DNA of 6,943 nucleotides from DUNY01 sp964520055 (GCA_964520055.1 CAZFME010000116.1:1-6943), one strand, 5' to 3'. Shown: positions 1-5,092, counted from the first letter of the stretch. Program-made: numbers and translations. Notes: generated by a model from the letters alone, not told the origin.

Positions 1-1028
1 CCGGAGCTGAATGTGCCAACTACCCTTTTTGTACCATAGAACCTAATGTGGGTGTAGTAGCGGTTCCAGATGCCCGGCTTGGAAAGATTGCAGAAATTGA
101 GCATCCTGAGAAAACTACACCAACTACGATAGAATTCGTTGATATAGCAGGCCTTGTAAAAGGGGCCAGTCGCGGTGAGGGACTTGGGAATAAGTTTCTT
201 TCACATATTCGAGAGGTTGATGCAACTATCCATGTTGTCAGGTGTTTTGATGACCCGAATGTTGTTCATGTAGATGGAAATGTCGACCCAATAAGGGATA
301 TAGAGATAATTAATCTCGAGCTAATATTTGCTGACTTGGAGACTTTGGAAAAACGGCTGGAGCGGGTAAGAAAGCAGGCCAAATCAAGGGATAAGCAATG
401 CCTGGCTGAACTTTCGGTGCTTGAGCGAATAAAAGAGGCTTTAGAGCAGAACTTACCGGCACGTTCTTTAGAATTTACCCCTGAGGAGCAGGAAATTGTA
501 AAACATATGTTTTTGCTTACATCAAAACCTGTGATTTATGTGGCAAATGTCTCTGAAGATAATTTAATGTCGGGCGAGGAAAATGAATATGTAACAAGGG
601 TTGAAGAGTATGCTGCTAAAGAAGGCGCTGAGGTTATAGCAATCTGCGCTAAAATAGAGGCAGAGCTTTCAGAACTGGCTGAAGAAGAAAGGAAGGAACT
701 GCTTACAGAATACGGTCTGAAAGAACCAGGGCTTGACAGGCTGATAAAAACCGGTTATAAACTTTTGGGCCTTATAACATTCTTTACTGTAGAGTCTAAG
801 GAAGTCCGTGCCTGGACTATTAGCAAGGGCACTAAAGCACCCCAAGCTGCCGGTAAGATTCACACTGACTTTGAACGTGGCTTTATCCGAGCCGAAGTTG
901 TGGATTACAATGTTCTAATGGCTCATGGCAGTCAACAGGCAGTAAGGGAAAAAGGACTGCTGCGCTCTGAAGGCAAAGAATATGTGGTAAAAGACGGTGA
1001 TGTGATTTTGTTCAGGTTTAATGTGTAA
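1..1028 (+). CDS. ychF: Ribosome-associated P-loop ATPase YchF (5' partial)
   Basis: The frame is open to the left edge. Codons from base 3 read GAECANYPFCTIEPNVGVV, the conserved YchF block just after the P-loop, so the GTG at 48 is an internal valine and not the start. About 25 N-terminal residues, including the GxxNxGKS P-loop, are missing; 341 codons are visible and the family is about 365 long. The G3 region reads DIAGLVKGAS, with a hydrophobic residue where Ras-like GTPases have catalytic glutamine. The base-specificity motif is NVSE (bases 546-557), the NxxE form that gives YchF its preference for ATP over GTP. A coiled helical insert follows G3, and a C-terminal TGS domain covers roughly bases 774-1025 (FFTVESKEVRAWTI, then HTDFERGFIRAEVV). 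The family binds ribosomes and is linked to oxidative stress and translation control. The gene ends with TAA inside the tail of the convergent DUF4416 gene. Identification is very secure. Confidence 0.97.
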   Translation, partial: GAECANYPFCTIEPNVGVVAVPDARLGKIAEIEHPEKTTPTTIEFVDIAGLVKGASRGEGLGNKFLSHIREVDATIHVVRCFDDPNVVHVDGNVDPIRDIEIINLELIFADLETLEKRLERVRKQAKSRDKQCLAELSVLERIKEALEQNLPARSLEFTPEEQEIVKHMFLLTSKPVIYVANVSEDNLMSGEENEYVTRVEEYAAKEGAEVIAICAKIEAELSELAEEERKELLTEYGLKEPGLDRLIKTGYKLLGLITFFTVESKEVRAWTISKGTKAPQAAGKIHTDFERGFIRAEVVDYNVLMAHGSQQAVREKGLLRSEGKEYVVKDGDVILFRFNV

Positions 1029-1554
1029 ACTTGGAACGCAGTTTTTGCCGGTGGAGCTCGCGAATCTCATCAAAGATTTTGCGGTACTCGGGGCTAGCAT
1101 AATCCGGGTAGGTCCAGGGCCATGATTCAAATTGGCCACGAGCGAAACGCAGCGTAACCTCACCATAAATGCCTTTACCTAAATACAGACGGTGGCTGTG
1201 GTTCTTAGTGCTGGCTAACACCAACTTCCCCAGACTAATATAGCCCACGTCAATGTTCACCCGCCGCTTACTACTTACAGCCCAACCTTGCTCAAGGGAA
1301 TTCGACCAGTGCTTGAGGGCCGGGAGTTTACTCGGCTTGATAAGCTCCGTGAAGGCAAAAATACGCCTTTTCAGATCCTGCCCCATTTCGGCAGTGTAGT
1401 AGTCAGTATGATTAAAAGGTAGCACCAAGCTTTCGTAAATACACGATCCCAACCGTTCGGATAGTGTCTGCCTCACAGGTTCAAACAACCCTTCGTCTGA
1501 GGTGAAAACACTGGCAATGGGCGTTACTGGCTCCGGCATTCTTATTTTTCCCAT
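1018..1554 (-). CDS. DUF4416 family protein
   Basis: This 178-residue protein matches the DUF4416 family by its conserved blocks: TDYYTAEMG (residues 50-58), KRRVNIDVGYISLGKLVLAS (96-115), HRLYLGKGIYGEVTL (121-135) and WPWTYPDYASPEY (145-157). The length is typical and the protein looks intact. No signal peptide or membrane segment is visible, so it is probably cytoplasmic. The biochemical role of the family is not known to me, and I assign none; the many conserved charged and aromatic residues would fit an enzyme, but this is inference. The ATG at 1554 is supported by the Shine-Dalgarno run GGGGAGGGG (1562-1570), 7 nt upstream. The stop overlaps the end of ychF by 11 bases in convergent orientation, so no room remains for a dedicated terminator. 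A promoter candidate and a small hairpin lie directly upstream. Confidence 0.88.
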   Translation of the reverse strand: MGKIRMPEPVTPIASVFTSDEGLFEPVRQTLSERLGSCIYESLVLPFNHTDYYTAEMGQDLKRRIFAFTELIKPSKLPALKHWSNSLEQGWAVSSKRRVNIDVGYISLGKLVLASTKNHSHRLYLGKGIYGEVTLRFARGQFESWPWTYPDYASPEYRKIFDEIRELHRQKLRSKFTH

Positions 1555-1571
1555 AACACATCCCCTCCCCG

Positions 1572-1586
1572 GACTGCTAAGCAGTC
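1572..1586 (-). promoter_or_regulatory. Leader hairpin next to the DUF4416 ribosome binding site
   Basis: GACTGC and GCAGTC form a perfect 6-bp stem around a 3-nt loop. On the minus strand the hairpin ends one base before the GGGGAGGGG ribosome binding site. If the promoter at 1595-1623 is real, the transcript would start near 1588, placing the hairpin at the extreme 5' end of the mRNA, where it could protect the transcript or affect ribosome access. The stem is seen directly; the role is inference. The same stem recurs at 5069-5083. Confidence 0.55.
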
Positions 1587-1594
1587 TTTAGTAA

Positions 1595-1623
1595 ATTATA
1601 TGATATCAGTCCGTTTTAGTCGC
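1595..1623 (-). promoter_or_regulatory. Sigma-A-like promoter candidate for the DUF4416 gene
   Basis: On the minus strand a perfect TATAAT -10 box (1595-1600) sits 17 bases downstream of GCGACT (1618-1623), a weak -35 box matching three of six consensus bases. The distance to the DUF4416 start is about 40 bases, which is a normal leader length. The -35 match is poor, so confidence is moderate. Confidence 0.45.
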
Positions 1624-1768
1624 ATACTACCAAAAGCTAATACGTATAAATTATGCCTATTACCCAATCAATAAGGTGCCCAAACAGCCGAGATAATGGT
1701 GGAGGCTTTGGGCTCTGCTATCACTTGGTTTAGTTGGGCCTTCAGCGGCAAATCCATCTTATATTATA
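1624..1768 (-). other. Gene-free stretch with a hairpin and a 29-codon open frame
   Basis: No recognised gene lies here. On the minus strand an ATG frame of 29 codons (1668-1757) starts MDLPLKAQLNQV and ends AVWAPY. It has no ribosome binding site and I recognise no family. Within it, GCCCAAA (1678-1684) with GCC (1687-1689) pairs with GGC (1704-1706) and TTTGGGC (1707-1713), making a 10-bp stem with a 2-nt bulge and a 14-nt loop. The segment could be a decayed gene end, an untranslated structured RNA or plain spacer. I see no T-box, riboswitch or tRNA signature. Confidence 0.25.
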
Positions 1769-1786
1769 AACCGCAATAATGCGGTT
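1769..1786 (-). terminator. Second hairpin downstream of the coiled-coil gene
   Basis: AACCGCA and TGCGGTT form a 7-bp stem with a 4-nt loop. On the minus strand it is followed by TTATAATATAAG, a weak T-rich tail, so it could act as a backup terminator behind the stronger hairpin at 1802-1828. The stem is nearly the same as that of the csrA terminator at 3639-3658. The TATAAT just after it could instead be a -10 element, but no good -35 box accompanies it. Confidence 0.35.
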
Positions 1787-1800
1787 ACACACTAGCTTAT

Positions 1801-1828
1801 AAAGCCCCGGCTATAATAGCCGGGGCTT
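1801..1828 (-). terminator. Intrinsic terminator of the coiled-coil gene
   Basis: A perfect 12-bp inverted repeat (1802-1813 with 1817-1828, arm AAGCCCCGGCTA) closes on a 3-nt TAA loop, 15 bases beyond the stop codon at 1844. On the minus strand the stem runs into CTTTATAA, giving only a short T tract. The GC-rich stem is strong, but the weak T tract makes efficiency uncertain. The position fits termination of leftward transcripts from the coiled-coil and possibly the methyltransferase gene. Confidence 0.6.
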
Positions 1829-1843
1829 GTAAACTTATGTATT

Positions 1844-2140
1844 CTATTTCATCTGCTTTAGCATGTATGTCTCTTCTTCTTGGGCGGATAACCGATTGTC
1901 AATTTTCTTTATATCCCCCCAAACATATTTCAGCTCGTTACGAATGGCTTTTTGGCCTTCCTCTAATTTGGCTTGGCCTGCCTCAAGTTTGGCTTGACCT
2001 GCCTCAAGTTTGGCTTGGCCTGTCTCAAGTTTGGCTTGGCCTGCCTCAAGTTTGGCTTGACCTGCCTCAAGTTTGGCTTGACCCTCAGTTAAGATCTTTA
2101 ATTGTTGTAATACTAATTCTTTGAACTGGATATCGTCCAT
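1844..2140 (-). CDS. Small heptad-repeat coiled-coil protein, function unknown
   Basis: A 98-residue hydrophilic protein with three parts: an N-terminal head (MDDIQFKELVLQQLKILTE), six 7-residue repeats GQAKLEx at residues 20-61, and a conserved-looking tail (NELKYVWGDIKKIDNRL, then SAQEEETYMLKQMK). I chose the ATG at 2140 because GGGAGGG (2146-2152) lies 5 nt upstream; the frame stays open to an ATG at 2197, but that start would add 19 residues lying across the ribosome binding site. Leucine recurs every seven residues, as in a coiled coil, yet the partner core position would be glutamine and every heptad carries a glycine, which is unusual. There is no signal peptide or membrane segment. 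Similar EGQ/LE-repeat proteins of unknown role occur in Bacillota; self-assembly is the only property I would infer. It lies 153 bases downstream of the methyltransferase gene and has a hairpin terminator after it. Confidence 0.75.
   Translation of the reverse strand: MDDIQFKELVLQQLKILTEGQAKLEAGQAKLEAGQAKLETGQAKLEAGQAKLEAGQAKLEEGQKAIRNELKYVWGDIKKIDNRLSAQEEETYMLKQMK
1958..2083 (-). repeat. Six-copy 21-bp tandem repeat within the coiled-coil gene
   Basis: Six contiguous 21-bp units encode GQAKLEA, GQAKLEA, GQAKLET, GQAKLEA, GQAKLEA and GQAKLEE in reading order. The units at 2063-2083, 2042-2062 and 1979-1999 are identical. That at 2000-2020 differs by one base and that at 2021-2041 by two; the last unit (1958-1978) has diverged most. 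A degenerate seventh heptad (GQKAIRN) follows. Such near identity points to recent expansion or gene conversion. Because the unit is a multiple of three, copy number could change without breaking the frame. Confidence 0.95.
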
Positions 2141-2197
2141 AAAGACCCTCCCTGTATTCTTTGATGTAAATACAAACGGTGTAAGTAAACAACACAA

Positions 2198-2293
2198 TTT
2201 TCACTAAACCATACTGCCAATTATAATTCCACTAAATTGTAATTATAGTTTAGCATATTTTTTATAATAAAGAAATGGGTTAAAAGTCTTAAG
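2198..2293 (-). promoter_or_regulatory. AT-rich spacer with weak promoter candidates
   Basis: The spacer between the methyltransferase stop and the coiled-coil gene is very AT-rich. On the minus strand it holds two TATAAT boxes, at 2242-2247 and 2220-2225. Neither has a good -35 box at 17 bases; the better is TTATTA at 2265-2270. The boxes also form a short inverted repeat (TATAATT with AATTATA). The downstream gene may have its own promoter here or be co-transcribed; no terminator is visible after the methyltransferase. Confidence 0.3.
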
Positions 2294-3550
2294 CTAGTCT
2301 TTAGCAAAGAGCACAATTCTATTGGTATTCGTTCCGGTTTTGTTGTTTTTTATCCCCCATATATTGGAGGTTTTGGTAAACTCCTGTAAATTAACTAAAA
2401 TCCCTACGCAATCAAATCCGGCTTCTATACCTAGGGGCACCACGTATTCATCGAGCTTTACTCTACCGCCCTTTACCTCTCCCACTTCAAAGGCTACCCA
2501 ACCGCCTTTTTTTGTTATGCGGTAAAGTTCACGGAACACATCTTGCATAATTGATGACCATTCTTCTACGGTCCTTGACATGGTGATGCTATCTGCGATT
2601 TCTTTTGCGTCAATATCATTGAACCAACACCTAAGCCAATTGTCTTTATCGTATTGGACCACATCCAAAAAGGGTGGTGATGTTACCGTAAGGCTGATGG
2701 ATTCATCGGATATTTCCGATGTATTTCTTGCGTCCTTTGTGAGATAAAGCCCACTCTTACCTGCATTGTACAGGTTCTTTATTTCAGTTTTTTTCAGTTT
2801 CCTTATAAGGCTTTTAGACTTTTTAATGATGAGTTTCTTGGTGTCTTTATATTCGGGCTTTTGGTTTCTGTCAGTGTTTATTTTTATCTGTCTATCAGGG
2901 GTAACTGCTTGATTGGGTGGTAGGGTATATACTGAAAAAAATCCCGGTGAGTGTCCGGTTAACCGGTTTGTAGCCACCATTCTAATCCATGAGTCCAATG
3001 GATCTTCTTGTCTTTCAAAACTCTTTTGCTTTAAGTAATTTTTCAGTGATACTATTTCTGCTTCTGTTTCAGGGTGATAAAACATGGAAAGGTCTAAATC
3101 CGCCCGAGCACTTTTATCATAGGAAATTTTATCAAGTCTTTCGATTACAACCTTTATATCGGGGACAAAAAATCTGGGCATTGTAAGGATTCGGCTAAGG
3201 GGATTTATGTCATTTGAAACGATATTTCTCCCTAAAATTCCGGCCTCAATTACTGTGGTCCCTCTCCCCGAAAAGGGGTCATAGACCATATCACTCTCTC
3301 TAGTAAGCAGCTTTATAAAAAACCGTGGCAATTGTGGTTTAAAGCATGCTCTATAGGATATTTCATGCAAGGGAGATGCCTGTCTTTGTCTTGATGTCCA
3401 GAATTCATTTACAAAGCGAGGTATCTTCATTTTATTTATTTCAACATATTCAACTTTTGTAGAGGAATTTTTCTCAAAAAGGTTGAGGTTCTTTTCTTCT
3501 AAAGTAAATTCCTTGATATATGTAATTACATCCTGGTAATTTAAAGTCAT
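2294..3550 (-). CDS. Solitary DNA methyltransferase, N4-cytosine/N6-adenine type
   Basis: A 418-residue protein with the hallmarks of amino-methyltransferases acting on DNA. A motif X-like segment (RACFKPQLPRFFI, residues 67-79) precedes motif I, DPFSGRGTT (91-99), which binds S-adenosylmethionine, and NDINP (113-117) supplies the motif II acidic residue. The catalytic motif IV is TSPPF (290-294); SPP-type motifs are common in N4-cytosine enzymes, so cytosine N4 is my leading guess, with adenine N6 not excluded. RITKKGGWVAFEVGE (344-358) and TNTNRIVLFAKD (407-418) resemble later core strands. The roughly 170 residues between motifs II and IV, rich in lysine around 238-258, probably carry target recognition. 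The ATG at 3550 has GAGGTG upstream. No endonuclease gene is next to it, so it may be an orphan regulator or protector methylase, or the rest of its system may be elsewhere. The target site cannot be read from sequence. Confidence 0.88.
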   Translation of the reverse strand: MTLNYQDVITYIKEFTLEEKNLNLFEKNSSTKVEYVEINKMKIPRFVNEFWTSRQRQASPLHEISYRACFKPQLPRFFIKLLTRESDMVYDPFSGRGTTVIEAGILGRNIVSNDINPLSRILTMPRFFVPDIKVVIERLDKISYDKSARADLDLSMFYHPETEAEIVSLKNYLKQKSFERQEDPLDSWIRMVATNRLTGHSPGFFSVYTLPPNQAVTPDRQIKINTDRNQKPEYKDTKKLIIKKSKSLIRKLKKTEIKNLYNAGKSGLYLTKDARNTSEISDESISLTVTSPPFLDVVQYDKDNWLRCWFNDIDAKEIADSITMSRTVEEWSSIMQDVFRELYRITKKGGWVAFEVGEVKGGRVKLDEYVVPLGIEAGFDCVGILVNLQEFTKTSNIWGIKNNKTGTNTNRIVLFAKD

Positions 3551-3596
3551 TATCTATCACACCTCAAAATCTATATTTTGCTTTATACACTACATT

Positions 3597-3605
3597 ATTA
3601 TAGCA
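3597..3605 (-). promoter_or_regulatory. Extended -10 promoter of the methyltransferase gene
   Basis: On the minus strand TGCTATAAT is a perfect extended -10 element (TGnTATAAT). There is no good -35 box at the usual distance, which extended -10 promoters do not need. Transcription would start near 3590, giving a leader of about 40 bases. The site lies just past the csrA terminator, so the methyltransferase is a separate unit from the flagellar operon. Confidence 0.6.
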
Positions 3606-3633
3606 TACCTGTTATGAATGTGGTGGAAGTACA

Positions 3634-3658
3634 TTAAAAAACCGCAAATATGCGGTTT
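3634..3658 (-). terminator. Intrinsic terminator ending the flagellar operon after csrA
   Basis: AAACCGCA (3639-3646) and TGCGGTTT (3651-3658) form an 8-bp stem with a 4-nt loop. On the minus strand the stem runs straight into six T residues (3636-3641) and TAATG. This is a textbook rho-independent terminator, 32 bases beyond the csrA stop codon. It suggests csrA is the last gene of the operon and that flagellin is not co-transcribed from here. Confidence 0.85.
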
Positions 3659-3690
3659 CAGGCTTTTTTACGGTTCTTCCGTTTTTATTT

Positions 3691-3912
3691 TTATAATCCT
3701 TTAAAAAACTCATCAATGACATCTTTGCTTACATCAATGGCTTTTTTGTTTTCACCGCTGACATCTTCATATAGTTCCAGCCTGAGGACTTTTGTGGTCT
3801 TAGGGGCTTCAATGCCGATTTTGACCCGATCGCCTTCGATTTCAAATATTTTTATGATAACATCTTTCCCTATAAAGATGCCTTCCCCTGCCTTTCTTGT
3901 AAGAACTAGCAA
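3691..3912 (-). CDS. csrA: Carbon storage regulator CsrA, translational repressor
   Basis: A 73-residue CsrA. The N-terminal strand MLVLTRK, the core GDRVKIGIEAPK (27-38) and VLRLELY (42-48) match the family; the RNA-binding residues Leu4 and Arg44 are present. CsrA is a homodimer that binds GGA motifs in mRNA leaders and blocks ribosome entry; in Bacillus subtilis its main target is the flagellin (hag) message, and FliW relieves the block. The start is TTG (3910-3912), chosen because it gives exactly the canonical N-terminus and has AGGCGGTG 6 nt upstream; no ATG or GTG fits. The start overlaps the fliW stop by 7 bases (TTGCTAG), so the two are probably translationally coupled. The C-terminal helix region (VSKDVIDEFFKGL) has the normal length. 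A strong terminator follows. Confidence 0.96.
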   Translation of the reverse strand: MLVLTRKAGEGIFIGKDVIIKIFEIEGDRVKIGIEAPKTTKVLRLELYEDVSGENKKAIDVSKDVIDEFFKGL

Positions 3913-4361
3913 GATTCACACCGCCTGTCCCCGGATTCTTTTTTCAACTTCAACGGCTGTCGGATTTGGTATTCAGGGTTTTCGGCAATGAGTTGGTCTG
4001 CCAGGCGCTTGGCAGTGTTGATAATTATCGGTGCTTTAAGATTTATCGTTATCTTTTTTGTATCCCCCGGAATTGTTACAACACACAGCACAACTGCCTC
4101 TTCCGGTGATTTTATATCTAATTGGAGAAGGTTTTCCCGGGAAATCTTAGGGGTGTAGTCTGGATAAAAATACGTAGGGTTAGTAATGGGTAGGGCAATT
4201 TCAGGCTCTTCTACGGACTGCAGCCATTTGATGGCATCAGTGCCGGGATGATCCAACAAGATGTATCTTTTATACTGCTCTAAACCCAATATACCGTTTG
4301 TAAAGATAATTACCTTTTCTTCATCGACTTCTAGGTCTCCAAAACGAGTTTCTATTGTCAT
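3906..4361 (-). CDS. fliW: Flagellar assembly factor FliW, CsrA antagonist
   Basis: A 151-residue FliW. Family blocks in order are MTIETRFGDLEV (1-12), IFTNGILGLE (19-28), WLQSVEEPEIALPI (46-59), VVTIPGD (94-100) and NLKAPIIINTAKRLADQLI (107-125). FliW binds flagellin in the cytoplasm; when flagellin is exported, freed FliW binds CsrA at a site away from the RNA surface and releases flagellin mRNA. The ATG at 4361 has AGGAGC 9 nt upstream (4371-4376), and this binding site overlaps the TAG stop of the DUF6470 gene, which suggests coupled translation. The last residues are RRCESC, a CxxC motif at the extreme C-terminus that I do not recognise as a usual FliW feature. The csrA ribosome binding site and start codon lie within this tail, so its codons serve two purposes. 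Confidence 0.95.
   Translation of the reverse strand: MTIETRFGDLEVDEEKVIIFTNGILGLEQYKRYILLDHPGTDAIKWLQSVEEPEIALPITNPTYFYPDYTPKISRENLLQLDIKSPEEAVVLCVVTIPGDTKKITINLKAPIIINTAKRLADQLIAENPEYQIRQPLKLKKESGDRRCESC
3919..3926 (-). promoter_or_regulatory. Ribosome binding site that fixes the csrA TTG start
   Basis: AGGCGGTG on the minus strand is one base away from AGGAGGTG and lies 6 nt before the TTG codon. It sits wholly inside the end of fliW, where it encodes part of the Arg-Arg-Cys near the FliW C-terminus. A rare start with a good binding site could keep CsrA output low and tied to fliW translation, which is inference. Confidence 0.65.
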
Positions 4362-4374
4362 GATGATACAGCTC

Positions 4375-4956
4375 CTATGCAGTGCTATCTATATTTTCCC
4401 CTTTAGGCACCGCTTTTATTGTTATGTAAGGGTTTTTTTTCATATAAATATTAACTCTTGCTCTGTCATAGTCCACGGTCACCGGTTTGTCGGAAACATT
4501 TACCTTTACACTGCCTCGATACAGATCGGATTTTATTTCACCATATTTGAAAGTGATCCGAGGAGGTGTTTCAGGCACTGCATCCACATTTATTTCAGGC
4601 GGTTCGGAGAATGACTCATTCTCTACTATATCGCCGATGGATATTCCTTTTTCTATGGCACCTAAGGCATCGCCTCCGGCAGCCTTGCTACCGATATATT
4701 CTATCACGTACTGTTTAGCCTCATTATACCACATGGAGGATGCAACAAAAGGCTGGGGATAGCCCATGTCAGTCCGACAGTAGGAGCAATCTACGTCTTC
4801 AATTATTGGGAAGGTATTAGTAACAGAAAGCTCCGGTGATTGAGTCTTCATATCAAAGCTTTCCTGAATATGCGTGGTTAGATCGATAAAACCTTTATAT
4901 GTATCAATACCTATTCTACCGTACCCAAATTTGATATCAAGATTGTAAATAAGCAT
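4375..4956 (-). CDS. DUF6470 family protein (YviE-like), flagellar operon
   Basis: A 193-residue protein placed between flgL and fliW, exactly where yviE lies in Bacillus subtilis. The sequence supports DUF6470: an N-terminal strand-rich part with alternating hydrophobic residues (IGIDTYKGFIDLTTHI, 15-30), a helical centre (MWYNEAKQYVIEYIGSKAAG, 75-94) and IEKGISIGDIVENES (101-115), then a strand-rich C-terminal half (ITFKYGEI, VKVNVSDKPVTVDY, ARVNIYM). No signal peptide or membrane segment is visible. The molecular role is unknown to me; a link with filament assembly or flagellin regulation is inferred only from gene position. A CSYC motif (57-60) stands out. The ATG at 4956 has AAAGGGG about 8 nt upstream. 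The gene ends 13 nt before fliW. The codons of MKKN (172-175) contain a run of eight A residues, a possible but unproven slippage site. Confidence 0.85.
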   Translation of the reverse strand: MLIYNLDIKFGYGRIGIDTYKGFIDLTTHIQESFDMKTQSPELSVTNTFPIIEDVDCSYCRTDMGYPQPFVASSMWYNEAKQYVIEYIGSKAAGGDALGAIEKGISIGDIVENESFSEPPEINVDAVPETPPRITFKYGEIKSDLYRGSVKVNVSDKPVTVDYDRARVNIYMKKNPYITIKAVPKGENIDSTA

Positions 4957-5006
4957 GTGTAAATCCCCTTTAACCGATAGATCACAAAAAGTATCTTTGA
5001 TAGCCT

Positions 5007-5035
5007 ATAATGAAACAACATGCGTTATTATGCAA
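5007..5035 (-). promoter_or_regulatory. Weak internal promoter candidate upstream of the DUF6470 gene
   Basis: On the minus strand TTGCAT (5030-5035) and CATTAT (5007-5012) are separated by 17 bases, and the DUF6470 start follows about 50 bases later. Each box matches about four of six consensus positions at best. If active, it would let DUF6470-fliW-csrA be transcribed apart from flgK-flgL. I found no sigma-D-type (TAAA, CCGATAT) promoter with correct spacing in the gap. Confidence 0.3.
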
Positions 5036-5050
5036 AGCGGTCAAGAATCA

Positions 5051-5092
5051 TCATACCGATACAACTAAGACTGCGGAGCAGTCAAGGTATGA
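5051..5092. repeat. Nested palindrome in the flagellar operon gap
   Basis: Outer arms TCATACC (5051-5057) and GGTATGA (5086-5092) enclose an inner hairpin GACTGC (5069-5074), GGA, GCAGTC (5078-5083). The inner hairpin is the same stem found at 1572-1586 in the DUF4416 leader. The nested form and second copy suggest a dispersed palindromic repeat. It has no T tract on either strand, so it does not look like a terminator. Confidence 0.6.

Noticed and set aside
48..50. GTG as the start of ychF
   Set aside because: The conserved block ANYPFCTIEPN is encoded in frame just upstream, so the gene continues beyond the left edge.
915..1166. Minus-strand open frame across the ychF and DUF4416 ends
   Set aside because: It overlaps two well-supported genes, has no ribosome binding site I can see and no recognisable protein pattern.
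1958..2083. Possible CRISPR array from regularly repeated units
   Set aside because: The 21-bp units are contiguous with no unique spacers, and they encode in-frame protein heptads.
1837..2124. Plus-strand open frame with repeated Leu-Pro-Gln-Val-Trp units
   Set aside because: It is the antisense shadow of the 21-bp repeats; any repeat unit divisible by three keeps several frames open. The minus-strand frame has a strong ribosome binding site and sensible composition.
2141..2197. Longer coiled-coil protein starting at the ATG at 2197
   Set aside because: The extra 19 residues would be encoded across the strong GGGAGGG site that serves the ATG at 2140, and they do not resemble the rest of the protein.
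2500..2950. Homopolymer runs of seven bases in the methyltransferase as phase-variation tracts
   Set aside because: Runs of seven A or T are expected in AT-rich coding DNA and are shorter than typical phase-variable tracts; the frame is intact.
4433..4440. A8 run in the DUF6470 gene as programmed slippage
   Set aside because: The frame continues normally to the stop and no alternative product is evident; the run is noted only as a possibility.
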